Notes under the pieces: generated by a model
Told to the model about the DNA's origin: nothing
Seen by the model: only the letters and a program-made list of their open reading frames with translations
The model's database searches: none
Source: Phycisphaerales bacterium
Lineage (GTDB): Bacteria; Planctomycetota; Phycisphaerae; Phycisphaerales; UBA1924
DNA: 64,000 nucleotides
Reading direction: 5' to 3'
Assembly (NCBI GenBank): GCA_035627955.1
Contig: DASPKU010000006.1
Span: 303,587 to 367,586 of the forward strand
Shown: piece after piece, positions 51,220 to 60,275 of the stretch
How the letters are laid out: every line of letters starts with the position of its first letter
Numbering within the stretch: the first letter of the stretch is position 1
Program-made: the position numbers and the translations under genes

Positions 51220-51255
51220 GGCGGTGGGGGGCTCCGGTCGGTCGATCGGGAAGGC

Positions 51256-52113
51256 TCAAACTGGGATGTCGGTTCCTAGGGTGTCGCGAGGCAGCCCGCG
51301 GATCACTTCATCGGCTCCGGTGTCCTCGCGGTCGTACTTGCCCTGCAGGAAGTGCTGCACTCGCGGGTCGCCGCTGGCCACCAGCTCGTCGTACGTGCCG
51401 TCCGCGGCCACCCTGCCGCCCAGCAGCATCACCACCCGGTCCGACACCTTGCGGGCGCTCACCAGGTCGTGCGTCACCACGATGTTCGTTACGCCCATCT
51501 CGCGCCGCAGCTTGATGATGAGCTGGTCGATGCCGTCGGAGCGGATCGGGTCCAGACCCGTCGTCGGCTCGTCGAACAGCACCAGGCGCGGTTTGAGCAC
51601 GATCGCCCGCGCCAGGCCCACGCGCTTGCGCTGCCCGCCGCTCAGCTGCGCCGGCAGCTTGTTCTCAACGCCCACGAGGTCCACCGTGCGCAGTGCCTCG
51701 AGCACCGCCTCCCGTCGCTCCTCCCGCGACATCCGCGTGTGCTCGATTAGCGGGAACGCGATGTTCTCCATCACCGTCATGGAGTCGAACAGCGCGGCGG
51801 ACTGGAACAGCAGCCCCACCTGCAGCCGGATCGGCTCCATCTGCCGCTCGCTGAGCTGATCAATCCGTTCGCCATCGAAGAAGATCTCCCCAGCGTCGGG
51901 ATGGATCAGCCCCACGATGTGCTTGAGCGTCACGGACTTGCCGCACCCCGACGGCCCCATGATCACGGTCGTCTTCGCAGGCTCGATGTCGAGGTTGAGC
52001 CCGTTGAGCACAATCTGGGACCCGAACCGCTTGTGCAGCCCACGCAGCGACACCAACGGCCCGTTCGGGTTCTCTGCGGGCCGGCCTTGGCGGGTGTCGA
52101 GGGTGCGCGTCAT
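51256..52113 (-). CDS. ABC transporter ATPase, MlaF-type
   Basis: The 285-residue ATPase has a Walker A (GPSGCGKSV), Q-loop (LLFQSAALFDSMTVMENIAF), the ABC signature LSGGQRKRVGLARAI, Walker B (LVLFDEPTTGLDP) and H-loop (VVTHDL). LFDSMTV after the Q-loop is typical of MCE-system ATPases. It starts at the ATG at 52113 and precedes the MCE gene by 36 bases. It should energise lipid transport with the MCE ring and a permease not in the window. Confidence 0.92.
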   Translation of the reverse strand: MTRTLDTRQGRPAENPNGPLVSLRGLHKRFGSQIVLNGLNLDIEPAKTTVIMGPSGCGKSVTLKHIVGLIHPDAGEIFFDGERIDQLSERQMEPIRLQVGLLFQSAALFDSMTVMENIAFPLIEHTRMSREERREAVLEALRTVDLVGVENKLPAQLSGGQRKRVGLARAIVLKPRLVLFDEPTTGLDPIRSDGIDQLIIKLRREMGVTNIVVTHDLVSARKVSDRVVMLLGGRVAADGTYDELVASGDPRVQHFLQGKYDREDTGADEVIRGLPRDTLGTDIPV

Positions 52114-52130
52114 GCAACGTACGATTGAAA

Positions 52131-52697
52131 GTGAGCAACCACTTACCTGGCCAGAACCATAGTCCCAGTGTGCAGCGCCAGTTGATCCACAAGGGTGCGA
52201 AGTTCTCCTTTGAGCGCCTCACCCTGACCGGCACCGACGGCAAGCCGCTCACCCGCGAGGTGGTCCGTCACCCGGGGGCTGTGGTGATTGTGCCCATCCT
52301 CGATGAGCCCACAGGGCGCAAAGTGGTGTTCATCAAGAACTGGCGGATTGCGGTGGAGGACTGGCTGGTGGAACTGCCGGCCGGCACCCTCGAAGCCGGC
52401 GAGGACCCCGCCCACTGCGCCGCCCGCGAGCTGGAAGAGGAAACCGGCTACACGGCCGCAACCATCGTGCCCCTGGGCCGGTTCTACACCTCGCCGGGCC
52501 TCAGCGATGAGCTGATGTGGGCATACGCCGCGACGGGCCTGAAGAACGTGGGGCAGAAGCTGGAACCCGACGAACGCGTAGTGGTCCATCCGATAGGGGT
52601 CAACGAGGCCCTCGCGATGATCGCCCGCGCCAAACTGACCGACGGCAAGAGCATCGCCGCGGTCCTGATGGCCAAGGAGCGTGCCCTGCTGGCGTAA
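52131..52697 (+). CDS. NUDIX hydrolase, ADP-ribose pyrophosphatase-like
   Basis: The Nudix box is complete (GTLEAGEDPAHCAARELEEE then TGY). The surrounding pattern (VIVPILDEPTGRKVVFIKNW, FYTSPGLSDELMW) is that of ADP-ribose or sugar-nucleotide pyrophosphatases. The start is uncertain: a GTG at 52131 gives 188 residues, while a GTG at 52170 would drop 13. The gene starts 17 bases from the divergent ATPase start, so the two share a promoter region. Confidence 0.9.
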   Translation: MSNHLPGQNHSPSVQRQLIHKGAKFSFERLTLTGTDGKPLTREVVRHPGAVVIVPILDEPTGRKVVFIKNWRIAVEDWLVELPAGTLEAGEDPAHCAARELEEETGYTAATIVPLGRFYTSPGLSDELMWAYAATGLKNVGQKLEPDERVVVHPIGVNEALAMIARAKLTDGKSIAAVLMAKERALLA

Positions 52698-52828
52698 CCA
52701 CCGCGGCAGCCCGGTGCTCGAACACCGACCGAAAGGTTTAATCGGGTCGTAAGGAGACCGCCGAACCTCACAGGTAGTGTTTGGAGAACCGCTCCGTCCG
52801 CAATCGGCCCACAGGCCCAGGTACCCCA

Positions 52829-53836
52829 ATGGCAAGGCTGAACCACGATCTCGAGCCCAACTCCGGTCAGGGCGGTGGTCGCCGCCCGTGGACGCTGGGG
52901 CGGGTGCTCGGCGCAGGGCAGGACCCGCTGACCTGGTGGTCCTTCCCGCTGCTACGGCTGGGCGGCCTCCGCATCCGTGTGCACACGCTGCTGGTCCCCG
53001 TGTGGGTCGGCATACAGATGCTCTCGTGGCTGCCCGAGAACAAGCTCGGGGCCATCCACGTGTTCTCCGGCCTGGGCGCCCTCATCGTCCTTGCCCTGCT
53101 CCACGAGATCGGACGCGGCCTGTTCGCCCGCTGGCTTGGCGACGGCGGCGATTGCGTGGTCGTCTGGCCGCTGGGCGGCCTCAACTCTGTCGCCCGGCGC
53201 GGCGCCACGCACCCCCTCGCGGCAGAATCCGGCGGGCTGGTCGTTAACATCCTGCTGTTCCCGATCCTGGCGGTGGTCGCCATGGGCCTGCAGCTGGACC
53301 GCTCGGCCCTGGTGTTCAACCCGCTGAACCCGATGCCCGTGCTCCAGAACGATCTGGGCAGCACCGAGCAGGTCCTCGTCTGGTGGGCGTACTACATGAA
53401 CGCCATCATGCTGGGGTTGAACCTGCTGGTCCCCATGCTCCCGCTCGACTCCGGCCGCCTGCTCAACGCCTACCTCCGCGGCAGCAGCAACACGCCGGTG
53501 GAGACAGGCGCCCGCATCGGCTTCGTCGCGGCGGGCGTGCTGTTCCTGGTGGGGGTCGCCCTTGGGCAGGGGCACATCATGGGCGTCGCGGTCTTGGGCG
53601 GCATTGCGACCGTCATGGAGCTCCGCCGGCACCAGTTCCTGCTGATGGACGAGGAGCCCGAGCCGATGCCCGCCCACGAGCCCGAGGAAGCACCCGCCCG
53701 CAAGACCCCGCAGCTGGTTCCCAACAACGAGCTCGACGCCGTGCTCGAGAAGATCAGCCGCGAGGGCATGGAGAGCCTCACCACCGCGGAGCGCGAGGTC
53801 CTGGCCCGGGAAACGGAACGGCGTCGGCGCGGATAG
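52829..53836 (+). CDS. M50-like membrane protein with degenerate active site
   Basis: The 335-residue protein has several membrane segments and the layout of a site-2 protease: LALLHEIGRGLFARW in the place of HEXXH, PLGGLNSVARRGATHP, and LNLLVPMLPLDSGRLLNAYL, where Asp207 is the usual third metal ligand. Arg96 replaces the second zinc His, so metal binding and proteolysis are probably lost or changed. The last 35 residues (LEKISREGMESLTTAEREVL, then ARETERRRRG) match the tail of the rhomboid that follows. ATG 52829 was chosen; a TTG 16 codons earlier is less likely. Confidence 0.8.
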   Translation: MARLNHDLEPNSGQGGGRRPWTLGRVLGAGQDPLTWWSFPLLRLGGLRIRVHTLLVPVWVGIQMLSWLPENKLGAIHVFSGLGALIVLALLHEIGRGLFARWLGDGGDCVVVWPLGGLNSVARRGATHPLAAESGGLVVNILLFPILAVVAMGLQLDRSALVFNPLNPMPVLQNDLGSTEQVLVWWAYYMNAIMLGLNLLVPMLPLDSGRLLNAYLRGSSNTPVETGARIGFVAAGVLFLVGVALGQGHIMGVAVLGGIATVMELRRHQFLLMDEEPEPMPAHEPEEAPARKTPQLVPNNELDAVLEKISREGMESLTTAEREVLARETERRRRG

Positions 53837-53866
53837 CATCTGCGCGCACAGGGCCAGAGGCCCACC

Positions 53867-54793
53867 GTGGAGACCGCCGACCCGATGGGCATCTACGACC
53901 GGCAGTATTACCAGGACAACCGCGGCCAGTTCGCCCGCCTTTCCGGCTGGTCGGTGAACACCTGGCTCATCGTCGTCAATATCGCGGTCTTCCTCGCGAT
54001 GTACCTCATGCCGGACCTCGGCAACCTGCTCTTCAAGTACGGCCACTTCTCAGCGTGGCATGTGCTGTGGCACACCGACGCGAACGGCAAACAGGGCGGC
54101 CTGGAGTTCTGGCGCTTCATCACCTTCCAGTTCGAGCACGCCGGCCTCATGCACATCCTGATGAACATGCTGGGGCTGTACATCTTCGGCGGCATGGTTG
54201 AGAGCTACCTCGGGCCGAAGAAGTACCTCGCTTTCTATTTGACGTGCGGCATCTTCGGCGGGCTGATGTACCTGCTGCTGAGCCTGGGCGGCTGGCTCGC
54301 GCCCAGGTTCCCGCTGTTCCTGATCTCCAATCCGGAGACGCCGCTGGTGGGCGCCTCCGCGGGCGTGTTTGGAGTGATTATGGCCTGCGCCAAGATCGCG
54401 CCCAACATGCAGGTCATGCTGATTTTCCCGCCCGTCCCCATGCGGCTGCGGACGATGGCGTACCTCTACGTCGGCATCGCAGTGGTATCGATCCTGTTCG
54501 AGGCCCGCAATGCCGGCGGCGAGGCCGCGCACCTGGGCGGGGCGATCGCCGGCGCGTTCTTCATCCGCAACTCGCACCTGCTGCGCGACTTCTTCGACGT
54601 GTTCAAGGACTCCCGCCGCACGCCGCCGCGCCCATCCAAGCGGTTCGCACAGGCCGCGCAGCCCGACCTCAGCCACGACCAGGAGGTTGACCGCATCCTG
54701 GCGAAGGTGAAAGCCCAGGGCGTGCACAGCCTGAGCGAACGCGAGAAGCGCATCCTCGCCCGCGACACCGAGGAGAAGAGGGCCCGCGGGTGA
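53867..54793 (+). CDS. Rhomboid family intramembrane serine protease
   Basis: The 308-residue protein has six or more membrane segments with the rhomboid active site: HILMN (His96-Asn100), the Ser in VGASAGVFGV (Ser164) and the His in EAAHLGGA (His222). The cytosolic C-terminal tail carries LAKVKAQGVHSLSEREKRIL and then ARDTEEKRARG, close to the M50-like protein upstream. It would cleave membrane protein helices. The GTG at 53867 has AGAGG ahead; the ATG at 53885 is an alternative. It overlaps tgt by GTGA. Confidence 0.93.
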   Translation: METADPMGIYDRQYYQDNRGQFARLSGWSVNTWLIVVNIAVFLAMYLMPDLGNLLFKYGHFSAWHVLWHTDANGKQGGLEFWRFITFQFEHAGLMHILMNMLGLYIFGGMVESYLGPKKYLAFYLTCGIFGGLMYLLLSLGGWLAPRFPLFLISNPETPLVGASAGVFGVIMACAKIAPNMQVMLIFPPVPMRLRTMAYLYVGIAVVSILFEARNAGGEAAHLGGAIAGAFFIRNSHLLRDFFDVFKDSRRTPPRPSKRFAQAAQPDLSHDQEVDRILAKVKAQGVHSLSEREKRILARDTEEKRARG

Positions 54794-56088
54794 GTTCAGG
54801 CCCGCTCCAGTTCGAGGTCTTCCACCGCTCCACGACGTGCCACGCCCGCATCGGGCGCGTCACCACGCCTCACGGTTCTTTCGACACGCCCGCATTCATG
54901 CCGGTGGGCACCCGAGGCTCGGTCAAGGCCCTCTTTCCGCAGCACGTGACCGAGACCGGCGCCCAGATCGTTCTCAACAACACGTACCACCTGATGCTCC
55001 GCCCCGGGTCCGAGCTCATCCAGCAGCTCGGCGGCGTCCACCGGTTCATGAACTGGGCGGGGCCCATCCTCACCGACAGCGGCGGCTACCAGGCCTACTC
55101 ACTCGCGGACACCAACAAGGTCGATGACGAGGGCGTCACCTTTAAGTCCATCATCGACGGCAAGTCCATCCTGCTCACGCCCGAGCTCGCCATGAAGGTG
55201 CAGAACGAGCTCGGGCCCGACATCATGATGGCCCTGGACGACTGCCCGCCGCCGGTCGATCCCAACATCGACGCGATGGACGCGGCCCAGCGCGCCCGCG
55301 TCATGGGCGCGGTCTCGCGCGACGCCAAGGCCGTAACGGTCACCGGCCCCGGCGGCGGGGCCCGCGCCCGCCGCTTCGACCATGCCACCCGCCTCGCGAT
55401 CGCCAACGAGCGCACGGTCCGCTGGCTCGAGCGCTGCAAGCAGTCCCACGCCCGCCCCAGCGACCAGGCCCTCTTCGGCATCGTCCAGGGCGGCACCGAC
55501 CTCGCCCGCCGTACCTGGTGCGCCGAGCAGGTCACCAACATCGACCTGCCGGGGTACGCCATCGGGGGCGTAGCGGTGGGGGAGCCGCCCGAGGCGATCG
55601 CGAAGGTCGTCCAGCACACGGCCCCGCTCCTCCCGGCCCACAAGCCCCGGTACCTCATGGGGGTGGGCTATGAGCGCGACATCCTCGTCGCCGTCATGGC
55701 CGGCGTGGACATGTTCGACTGCGTCCTGCCCACCCGAAACGGGCGGAACGCCAACGCATTCACCCGCACAGGGCAGATCCGGCTCAAGAACAACAAGTAC
55801 GCCCTCGACCGCTTGCCCATCGAGCCCGGGTGCGACTGCCACGCCTGCGACCCCGCCCGCTACGGGTGGAAGACGCCGGACCAGCTCCCCTTTTCGAGGG
55901 CCTACTTACGGCACCTGTTCGCGGCCGGGGAGATGCTCGGGCCGATCCTCGTAAGCCTGCATAACCTACGCCACTACCAGCGATTCATGATGGACCTCCG
56001 GACGGCCATCAAGGACGAGGATTGGACCGGGCTGGTACAGCGTTGGCCGGTGCTCGCTTCGCCTTCCGAACCGGAAGCCGAGGCCTAA
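54790..56088 (+). CDS. tgt: tRNA-guanine transglycosylase
   Basis: Tgt swaps guanine for preQ1 at position 34 of Asn, Asp, His and Tyr tRNAs; tRNA-Asp(GTC) in this window is a target type. The 432-residue protein has the catalytic Asp96 in PILTDSGGYQ, GIVQGGTD, GYAIGGVAVGEPPE, a second Asp in MFDCVLPTRNGRNA, and zinc Cys in CDCHACDP. It is about 50 residues longer than usual because of an insert at about 160-200 (RDAKAVTVTGPGGGARARRF). The GTG start overlaps the rhomboid stop, and yajC-secDF follow. Confidence 0.95.
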   Translation: MSSGPLQFEVFHRSTTCHARIGRVTTPHGSFDTPAFMPVGTRGSVKALFPQHVTETGAQIVLNNTYHLMLRPGSELIQQLGGVHRFMNWAGPILTDSGGYQAYSLADTNKVDDEGVTFKSIIDGKSILLTPELAMKVQNELGPDIMMALDDCPPPVDPNIDAMDAAQRARVMGAVSRDAKAVTVTGPGGGARARRFDHATRLAIANERTVRWLERCKQSHARPSDQALFGIVQGGTDLARRTWCAEQVTNIDLPGYAIGGVAVGEPPEAIAKVVQHTAPLLPAHKPRYLMGVGYERDILVAVMAGVDMFDCVLPTRNGRNANAFTRTGQIRLKNNKYALDRLPIEPGCDCHACDPARYGWKTPDQLPFSRAYLRHLFAAGEMLGPILVSLHNLRHYQRFMMDLRTAIKDEDWTGLVQRWPVLASPSEPEAEA

Positions 56089-56173
56089 GCAGCACTTGCG
56101 ACGCTTGGTCGCGTTTCAGGGGCCGCCCCGCTCCTTATTGAGCTTCCACACGGGCGGCAGAAAGCAGACGTCA

Positions 56174-56683
56174 ATGACTCAGATGAACAGCAGCGGTTGG
56201 GGTACCTGGTCGGTTCTCGCGCAGACGGGCTCGCCCGCCCCTGCCTCCCCCTCGGCCGGGGCCGCCCCCGCGCCCGCCGCCCCTCAGAGCAACGCCGCCG
56301 CGCCCGCCTCGGGTACCACCACAACCCCCGGCGGAGCGACCGGAACCGGCCAGCAGCAGTCCCCCTTCGGCGGGACCTTCATGATCCTGATGCTGGTCAT
56401 GGTGGGCGTCATGCTGCTCACCAGCATCATGGCCGGCAAGAAGGACAAGAAGAAGCGGGCCGAGCTGATGTCCAACCTCAAGAAGCAGGACAAGGTGCAG
56501 ATGCTCGGTGGAATCATCGGGACGGTGGTCGAGATTGGCGACGACGACACCTTGGTGCTGAAGGTGGAGGAAGGGCGCATCCGCTTCCACAAGAGCTCCG
56601 TGCAGGGGATCATCTCCAGTCGTGGCAAGGGTGATGCCTCAATCACGGAAGTGAAGGGCGAAGCCAAGGCCGCGACCGTCTAA
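56174..56683 (+). CDS. yajC: Preprotein translocase subunit YajC
   Basis: YajC is a small membrane partner of SecDF. The 169-residue form has a long Ala/Pro/Ser/Thr-rich N-terminal region, one membrane helix (GTFMILMLVMVGVMLLTSIM) and the cytosolic part KKDKKKRAELMSNLKKQDKV followed by GGIIGTVVEIGDD, diagnostic for the family. Order tgt-yajC-secD-secF is the classical one. The start at 56174 is chosen; a second Met three codons on is also possible. Confidence 0.92.
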   Translation: MTQMNSSGWGTWSVLAQTGSPAPASPSAGAAPAPAAPQSNAAAPASGTTTTPGGATGTGQQQSPFGGTFMILMLVMVGVMLLTSIMAGKKDKKKRAELMSNLKKQDKVQMLGGIIGTVVEIGDDDTLVLKVEEGRIRFHKSSVQGIISSRGKGDASITEVKGEAKAATV

Positions 56684-56751
56684 ACTCCCCTTCCTGCTGG
56701 TTTTCCGACGCACCCCCGCGCGCACCAATGTGCCGCCTTCCCTGGGCTCCT

Positions 56752-59700
56752 ATGCGACAGCTTTACAAGACGCTCGTGATCGTGGTCGCCGTGATCTTCC
56801 TCGCGGTGTACGCCATCGTGCCGCCCGAGGAAAAGCTGCGGCTGGGCAAGGACCTGCGCGGCGGCGTCAGCCTCGTGTACTCGGTCGCCATGGGCCCCGG
56901 TGAGGACCCCAGGGAGGTCATCCCCAAGACCATCGAGGCGCTCAAGCGCCGCGTGGACCCTGACGGCCTCATGGAAATCGCCATGGTGCCGGTGGGCGAC
57001 GACCGCATTGAGATCACGATGCCGCTGCCCAGCGACCGCGTGAAGGAGCTCAAGCGCGCGTTCGAGAGCAAACTCGTCGCGCTCGGGCAGAACCGTCTGT
57101 CAGATTCGCGGATCGACCAGGTCATGCGCCTGGCCCCCGCCGAGCGTGATGCCGAGATCGCGAAGCTCAGCGAGGGCAACGCCAACCGCGCTCGCCTGCT
57201 CCGCGAGATCGCCGCCGCCTACGACGAGGTGACGGTCAAGCAGGCGCAGCGGGCCGAGACGCAGGACCCTGAAGCGCAGCGCCGCCTGATCTCCGAGATC
57301 GCCGCGGCCGAGATCAAGCTGGATGAGCTCCGCGAGCACGTGCTCAAGACGGTGCTCTCGCCCGAGGACATCCGTCGCGTGGTGCAGGCCTCGACGGTGT
57401 CGAAGACCATCACCAGCGGCGGCCAGCCTGTCGCTCTCCCCAGCCCGCGCGAGACCGCCCAGAAGGAGCTGTACACCAGCCACCCCGAGGCCAAGGAGGA
57501 GATCGACGCGATCCTGGCCGCGTACGACGCCTACGCCGCGGAGCGCAAGACCCTCGACGATCCCAACGACCTGATCCGCATGCTCAAAGGTGCGGGCGTG
57601 CTGTCGTTCCGCATTACCGTTGACCCGCAGGGCGGGCGTGATGCCCGCCGCACGCACCCCGAGGAGCAGCGCCTCCGCGACGAGCTCCAGGAACGCGGCC
57701 CGCGCAACGTCCGCTCCGACGACACCCGCTGGCTGAAAATCAACCAGCTCGACGGCTGGATCAACAGCAAGGAAGACCTCGACCGCCTCCTCGAGGACCC
57801 GGTCAACAACGCCCGTGCGTACTTCGCCGAGCGCGGGTACGTGGTGGAGTTCCGCGGCGGCGAGTACTGGATGCTGTGCTTCGACACCCGCAGCACCACC
57901 TTCATCCCCAACCAGGGTGAAGGCGTTGCCGGCGCTCGCGTGACCCCGGACGACCTGGGCCGCAACGCCATCGGTTTCACCATGACCCCGGCTGGCGGCA
58001 AGCGGCTGGACGAGCTCACCCGCAACCACGTCAACGACAACATGGCCGTGGTGCTCGATGACGAGGTCTACACCGCGCCCAACCTGATGAATGCCATCAG
58101 CACCAACGGCATCATCCAGGGTGACTTCAGCGACGAGGAGATCGACTACATCCGGCGCGTGCTCTCGGGCGGCTCGCTCCAGGCCAAGCTTTCCCCCGAG
58201 CCCATCAGCATCAGCTCCGTCGGCCCGCAGCTGGGCGCCGACAACCTGCACCGCGGCCTCCGCGCCGGTGTGATCTCCATGATCATCACCGCCGGTTTCA
58301 TGGTTGCGTACTACTGGGGCCTGGGCCTCATCTCGGTCTTCTCGCTGCTGATCAACGCCCTGCTCGTGCTCGCCATGATGGCCATGAGCAGCGCGGCCTT
58401 CACGATGCCCGGCATCGCCGGCGTGATCCTCACCTTCGGCATGGCCGTGGACAGCAACGTGCTGGTATTCGAGCGCATCCGCGAAGAGCTCCAGCGCGGC
58501 GCCGACATGAAGACCGCCGTGCGGCTGGGCTTCGACAAGGCCCTGTCATCGATCGTCGACGGCAACGTCACGAACCTCATCGTCTGCATTGTGCTCTACT
58601 ACACCGGCACGCCCGAGATCCGCGGCTTCGCGGTGACGCTGGGCATCGGCGTGGTGGCCACGCTGTTCGCAGCCCTCACCGCGACGCGCCTGCTGATGAA
58701 CCTGCTGCTGCTGGCCGGCTGGCGCAAGGCCCCGATGCTGGCGACGACCGTCCCCGGCGTGCAGAAGGCGCTCACGCCCAAGATCCAGTGGCTCAAGTAC
58801 CGCTACGTCTTCTTCACCATCTCCGCGATCTACGTGGCGGTGGGCCTGGGGATGGTGTTCTTCCAGGGCAAGAAGATGCTGGACAACGAGTTCCTGGGCG
58901 GCACCCAGGTCACACTCCAGTTCAAGCAGCAGCCCGGCAGCGAAGAGCGCGTCACCCTCGAGCGGCCGAAGGTCGTCGAGATGGTTCAGGCGATTGGTGA
59001 GTCGGCCCCGCAGAACGACGAGCTCCGCCGCCTGGCGTTCGCCGAGGTGCTCCCCATCAACCCGCGCGAGGACGGCGTCAGCTCCGACCGCTTCGAGATC
59101 AAGACGGTCGCCACCAACTCCCGCGCGGTGTTGGACGCTATCGTCGCCAAGTTCGCTGATTACCTGGATTCGAAGCCGCGCCTCGCCTTCGCCGGGTTCG
59201 AGAACCCCGCCGACCGTGCGCCCGCGTACCCGATCGAGAAGCCGACGCTGGGGGCCAATCTCGCCGACCCGCGCCTCGCCAGCCTCCGAACGGATGTGTC
59301 CGATGTCATCGGCGGCGTAGCAATTGTCCTGCGTGATCTTTCCTCAGCGTCCGCCGACCGCCCGGTCACCCTCGCGGACCTGCAGGAGCGGCTGAGGTCC
59401 GGGCGTCTGACCGAGCGTTTCTCCGACACCCTTGCCCGCAAGTGGCGGATCTACGCAGTCGAGGGCACCGACAGCAACGTGAAGACCGCGGTGCTGGTCG
59501 TCGCGGATGAGGGCTCCGGGTTCTTTGAGAACCAGGGCAAGTGGGAGGCGGACCTTCGCAACCGCGAGTGGCAGCTCGTGCAGGAATCGCTCACCCAGAC
59601 CTCCACCCCCGCGAGCGTAAACAGTTTCAGCCCCACTATCGCCGACACGTTCAAGACCCAGGCGGTCACGGCCGTGCTGCTCAGCTTCCTGTTCATCGGC

Positions 59701-60258
59701 ATCTACATCTGGATCCGGTTCAAGCAGCCCCGCTACGCCATGGCGGCGATCGTGGCCCTGGTGCACGACGTGCTGACGGTGCTGGGCCTGCTGGCCCTCG
59801 CGGAAATCCTCTACGAGAATCCCGCGACGCACGGGTTCGCGCAGTCCATCGGCCTGCTGCCGTTCAAGATCAACCTGAACACGGTTGCGGCGCTCCTGAC
59901 CATCGCCGGCTACTCGCTGAACGACACCGTCGTGGTCATGGACCGCATCCGCGAGAACCGCGGCAAGCTGCCCTACGCCACGGCCCAGGTCATCAACGAC
60001 TCGATCAACCAGACCTTCAGCCGCACCATCATTACCGGCGGCACGACCATCGTCAGCTGCTTCCTGCTCTACAGCATCGGCGGCGAGGGCGTGCGTGCCT
60101 TTGCGTTCGCGCTGGCGACGGGCATGATCATCGGCACCTACTCGTCGGTCGCGGTGGCCGCGCCGATCGTGTGGTCCCGTAAGTCCGACAAGCTGCCGCC
60201 CTCTCCGGGCCAAAGCACGGGCGGCAGCCGCCGGGAGTTGCAGGCCGCGGGCAGGTAA
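56752..60258 (+). CDS. secDF: Fused SecD-SecF protein translocase subunit
   Basis: SecDF uses the proton gradient to pull proteins through SecYEG. The 1168-residue protein is one SecD (about 1-690) joined to one SecF (about 700-1168), with twelve membrane segments. SecD motifs: LGKDLRGGVSLVYSV, IGFTMTPAGGKRL and GMAVDSNVLVFERIREEL. SecF motifs: FLGGTQVTLQF, TIAGYSLNDTVVVMDRIREN, and SFLFIGIYIWIRFKQPRYAM. A periplasmic region in SecD has an extra helical insert (QAQRAETQDPEAQRRLISE), so it is larger than typical SecDF. An ATG at 56728 would add 8 residues; 56752 suits the signal-anchor start. Confidence 0.95.
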   Translation: MRQLYKTLVIVVAVIFLAVYAIVPPEEKLRLGKDLRGGVSLVYSVAMGPGEDPREVIPKTIEALKRRVDPDGLMEIAMVPVGDDRIEITMPLPSDRVKELKRAFESKLVALGQNRLSDSRIDQVMRLAPAERDAEIAKLSEGNANRARLLREIAAAYDEVTVKQAQRAETQDPEAQRRLISEIAAAEIKLDELREHVLKTVLSPEDIRRVVQASTVSKTITSGGQPVALPSPRETAQKELYTSHPEAKEEIDAILAAYDAYAAERKTLDDPNDLIRMLKGAGVLSFRITVDPQGGRDARRTHPEEQRLRDELQERGPRNVRSDDTRWLKINQLDGWINSKEDLDRLLEDPVNNARAYFAERGYVVEFRGGEYWMLCFDTRSTTFIPNQGEGVAGARVTPDDLGRNAIGFTMTPAGGKRLDELTRNHVNDNMAVVLDDEVYTAPNLMNAISTNGIIQGDFSDEEIDYIRRVLSGGSLQAKLSPEPISISSVGPQLGADNLHRGLRAGVISMIITAGFMVAYYWGLGLISVFSLLINALLVLAMMAMSSAAFTMPGIAGVILTFGMAVDSNVLVFERIREELQRGADMKTAVRLGFDKALSSIVDGNVTNLIVCIVLYYTGTPEIRGFAVTLGIGVVATLFAALTATRLLMNLLLLAGWRKAPMLATTVPGVQKALTPKIQWLKYRYVFFTISAIYVAVGLGMVFFQGKKMLDNEFLGGTQVTLQFKQQPGSEERVTLERPKVVEMVQAIGESAPQNDELRRLAFAEVLPINPREDGVSSDRFEIKTVATNSRAVLDAIVAKFADYLDSKPRLAFAGFENPADRAPAYPIEKPTLGANLADPRLASLRTDVSDVIGGVAIVLRDLSSASADRPVTLADLQERLRSGRLTERFSDTLARKWRIYAVEGTDSNVKTAVLVVADEGSGFFENQGKWEADLRNREWQLVQESLTQTSTPASVNSFSPTIADTFKTQAVTAVLLSFLFIGIYIWIRFKQPRYAMAAIVALVHDVLTVLGLLALAEILYENPATHGFAQSIGLLPFKINLNTVAALLTIAGYSLNDTVVVMDRIRENRGKLPYATAQVINDSINQTFSRTIITGGTTIVSCFLLYSIGGEGVRAFAFALATGMIIGTYSSVAVAAPIVWSRKSDKLPPSPGQSTGGSRRELQAAGR

Positions 60259-60275
60259 TGCCGAAGGGTTGAGGC

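Noticed and set aside
57100..58251. Minus-strand 383-codon ORF inside secDF
   Set aside because: Mirror of the SecD coding frame; the plus strand has every SecD motif.
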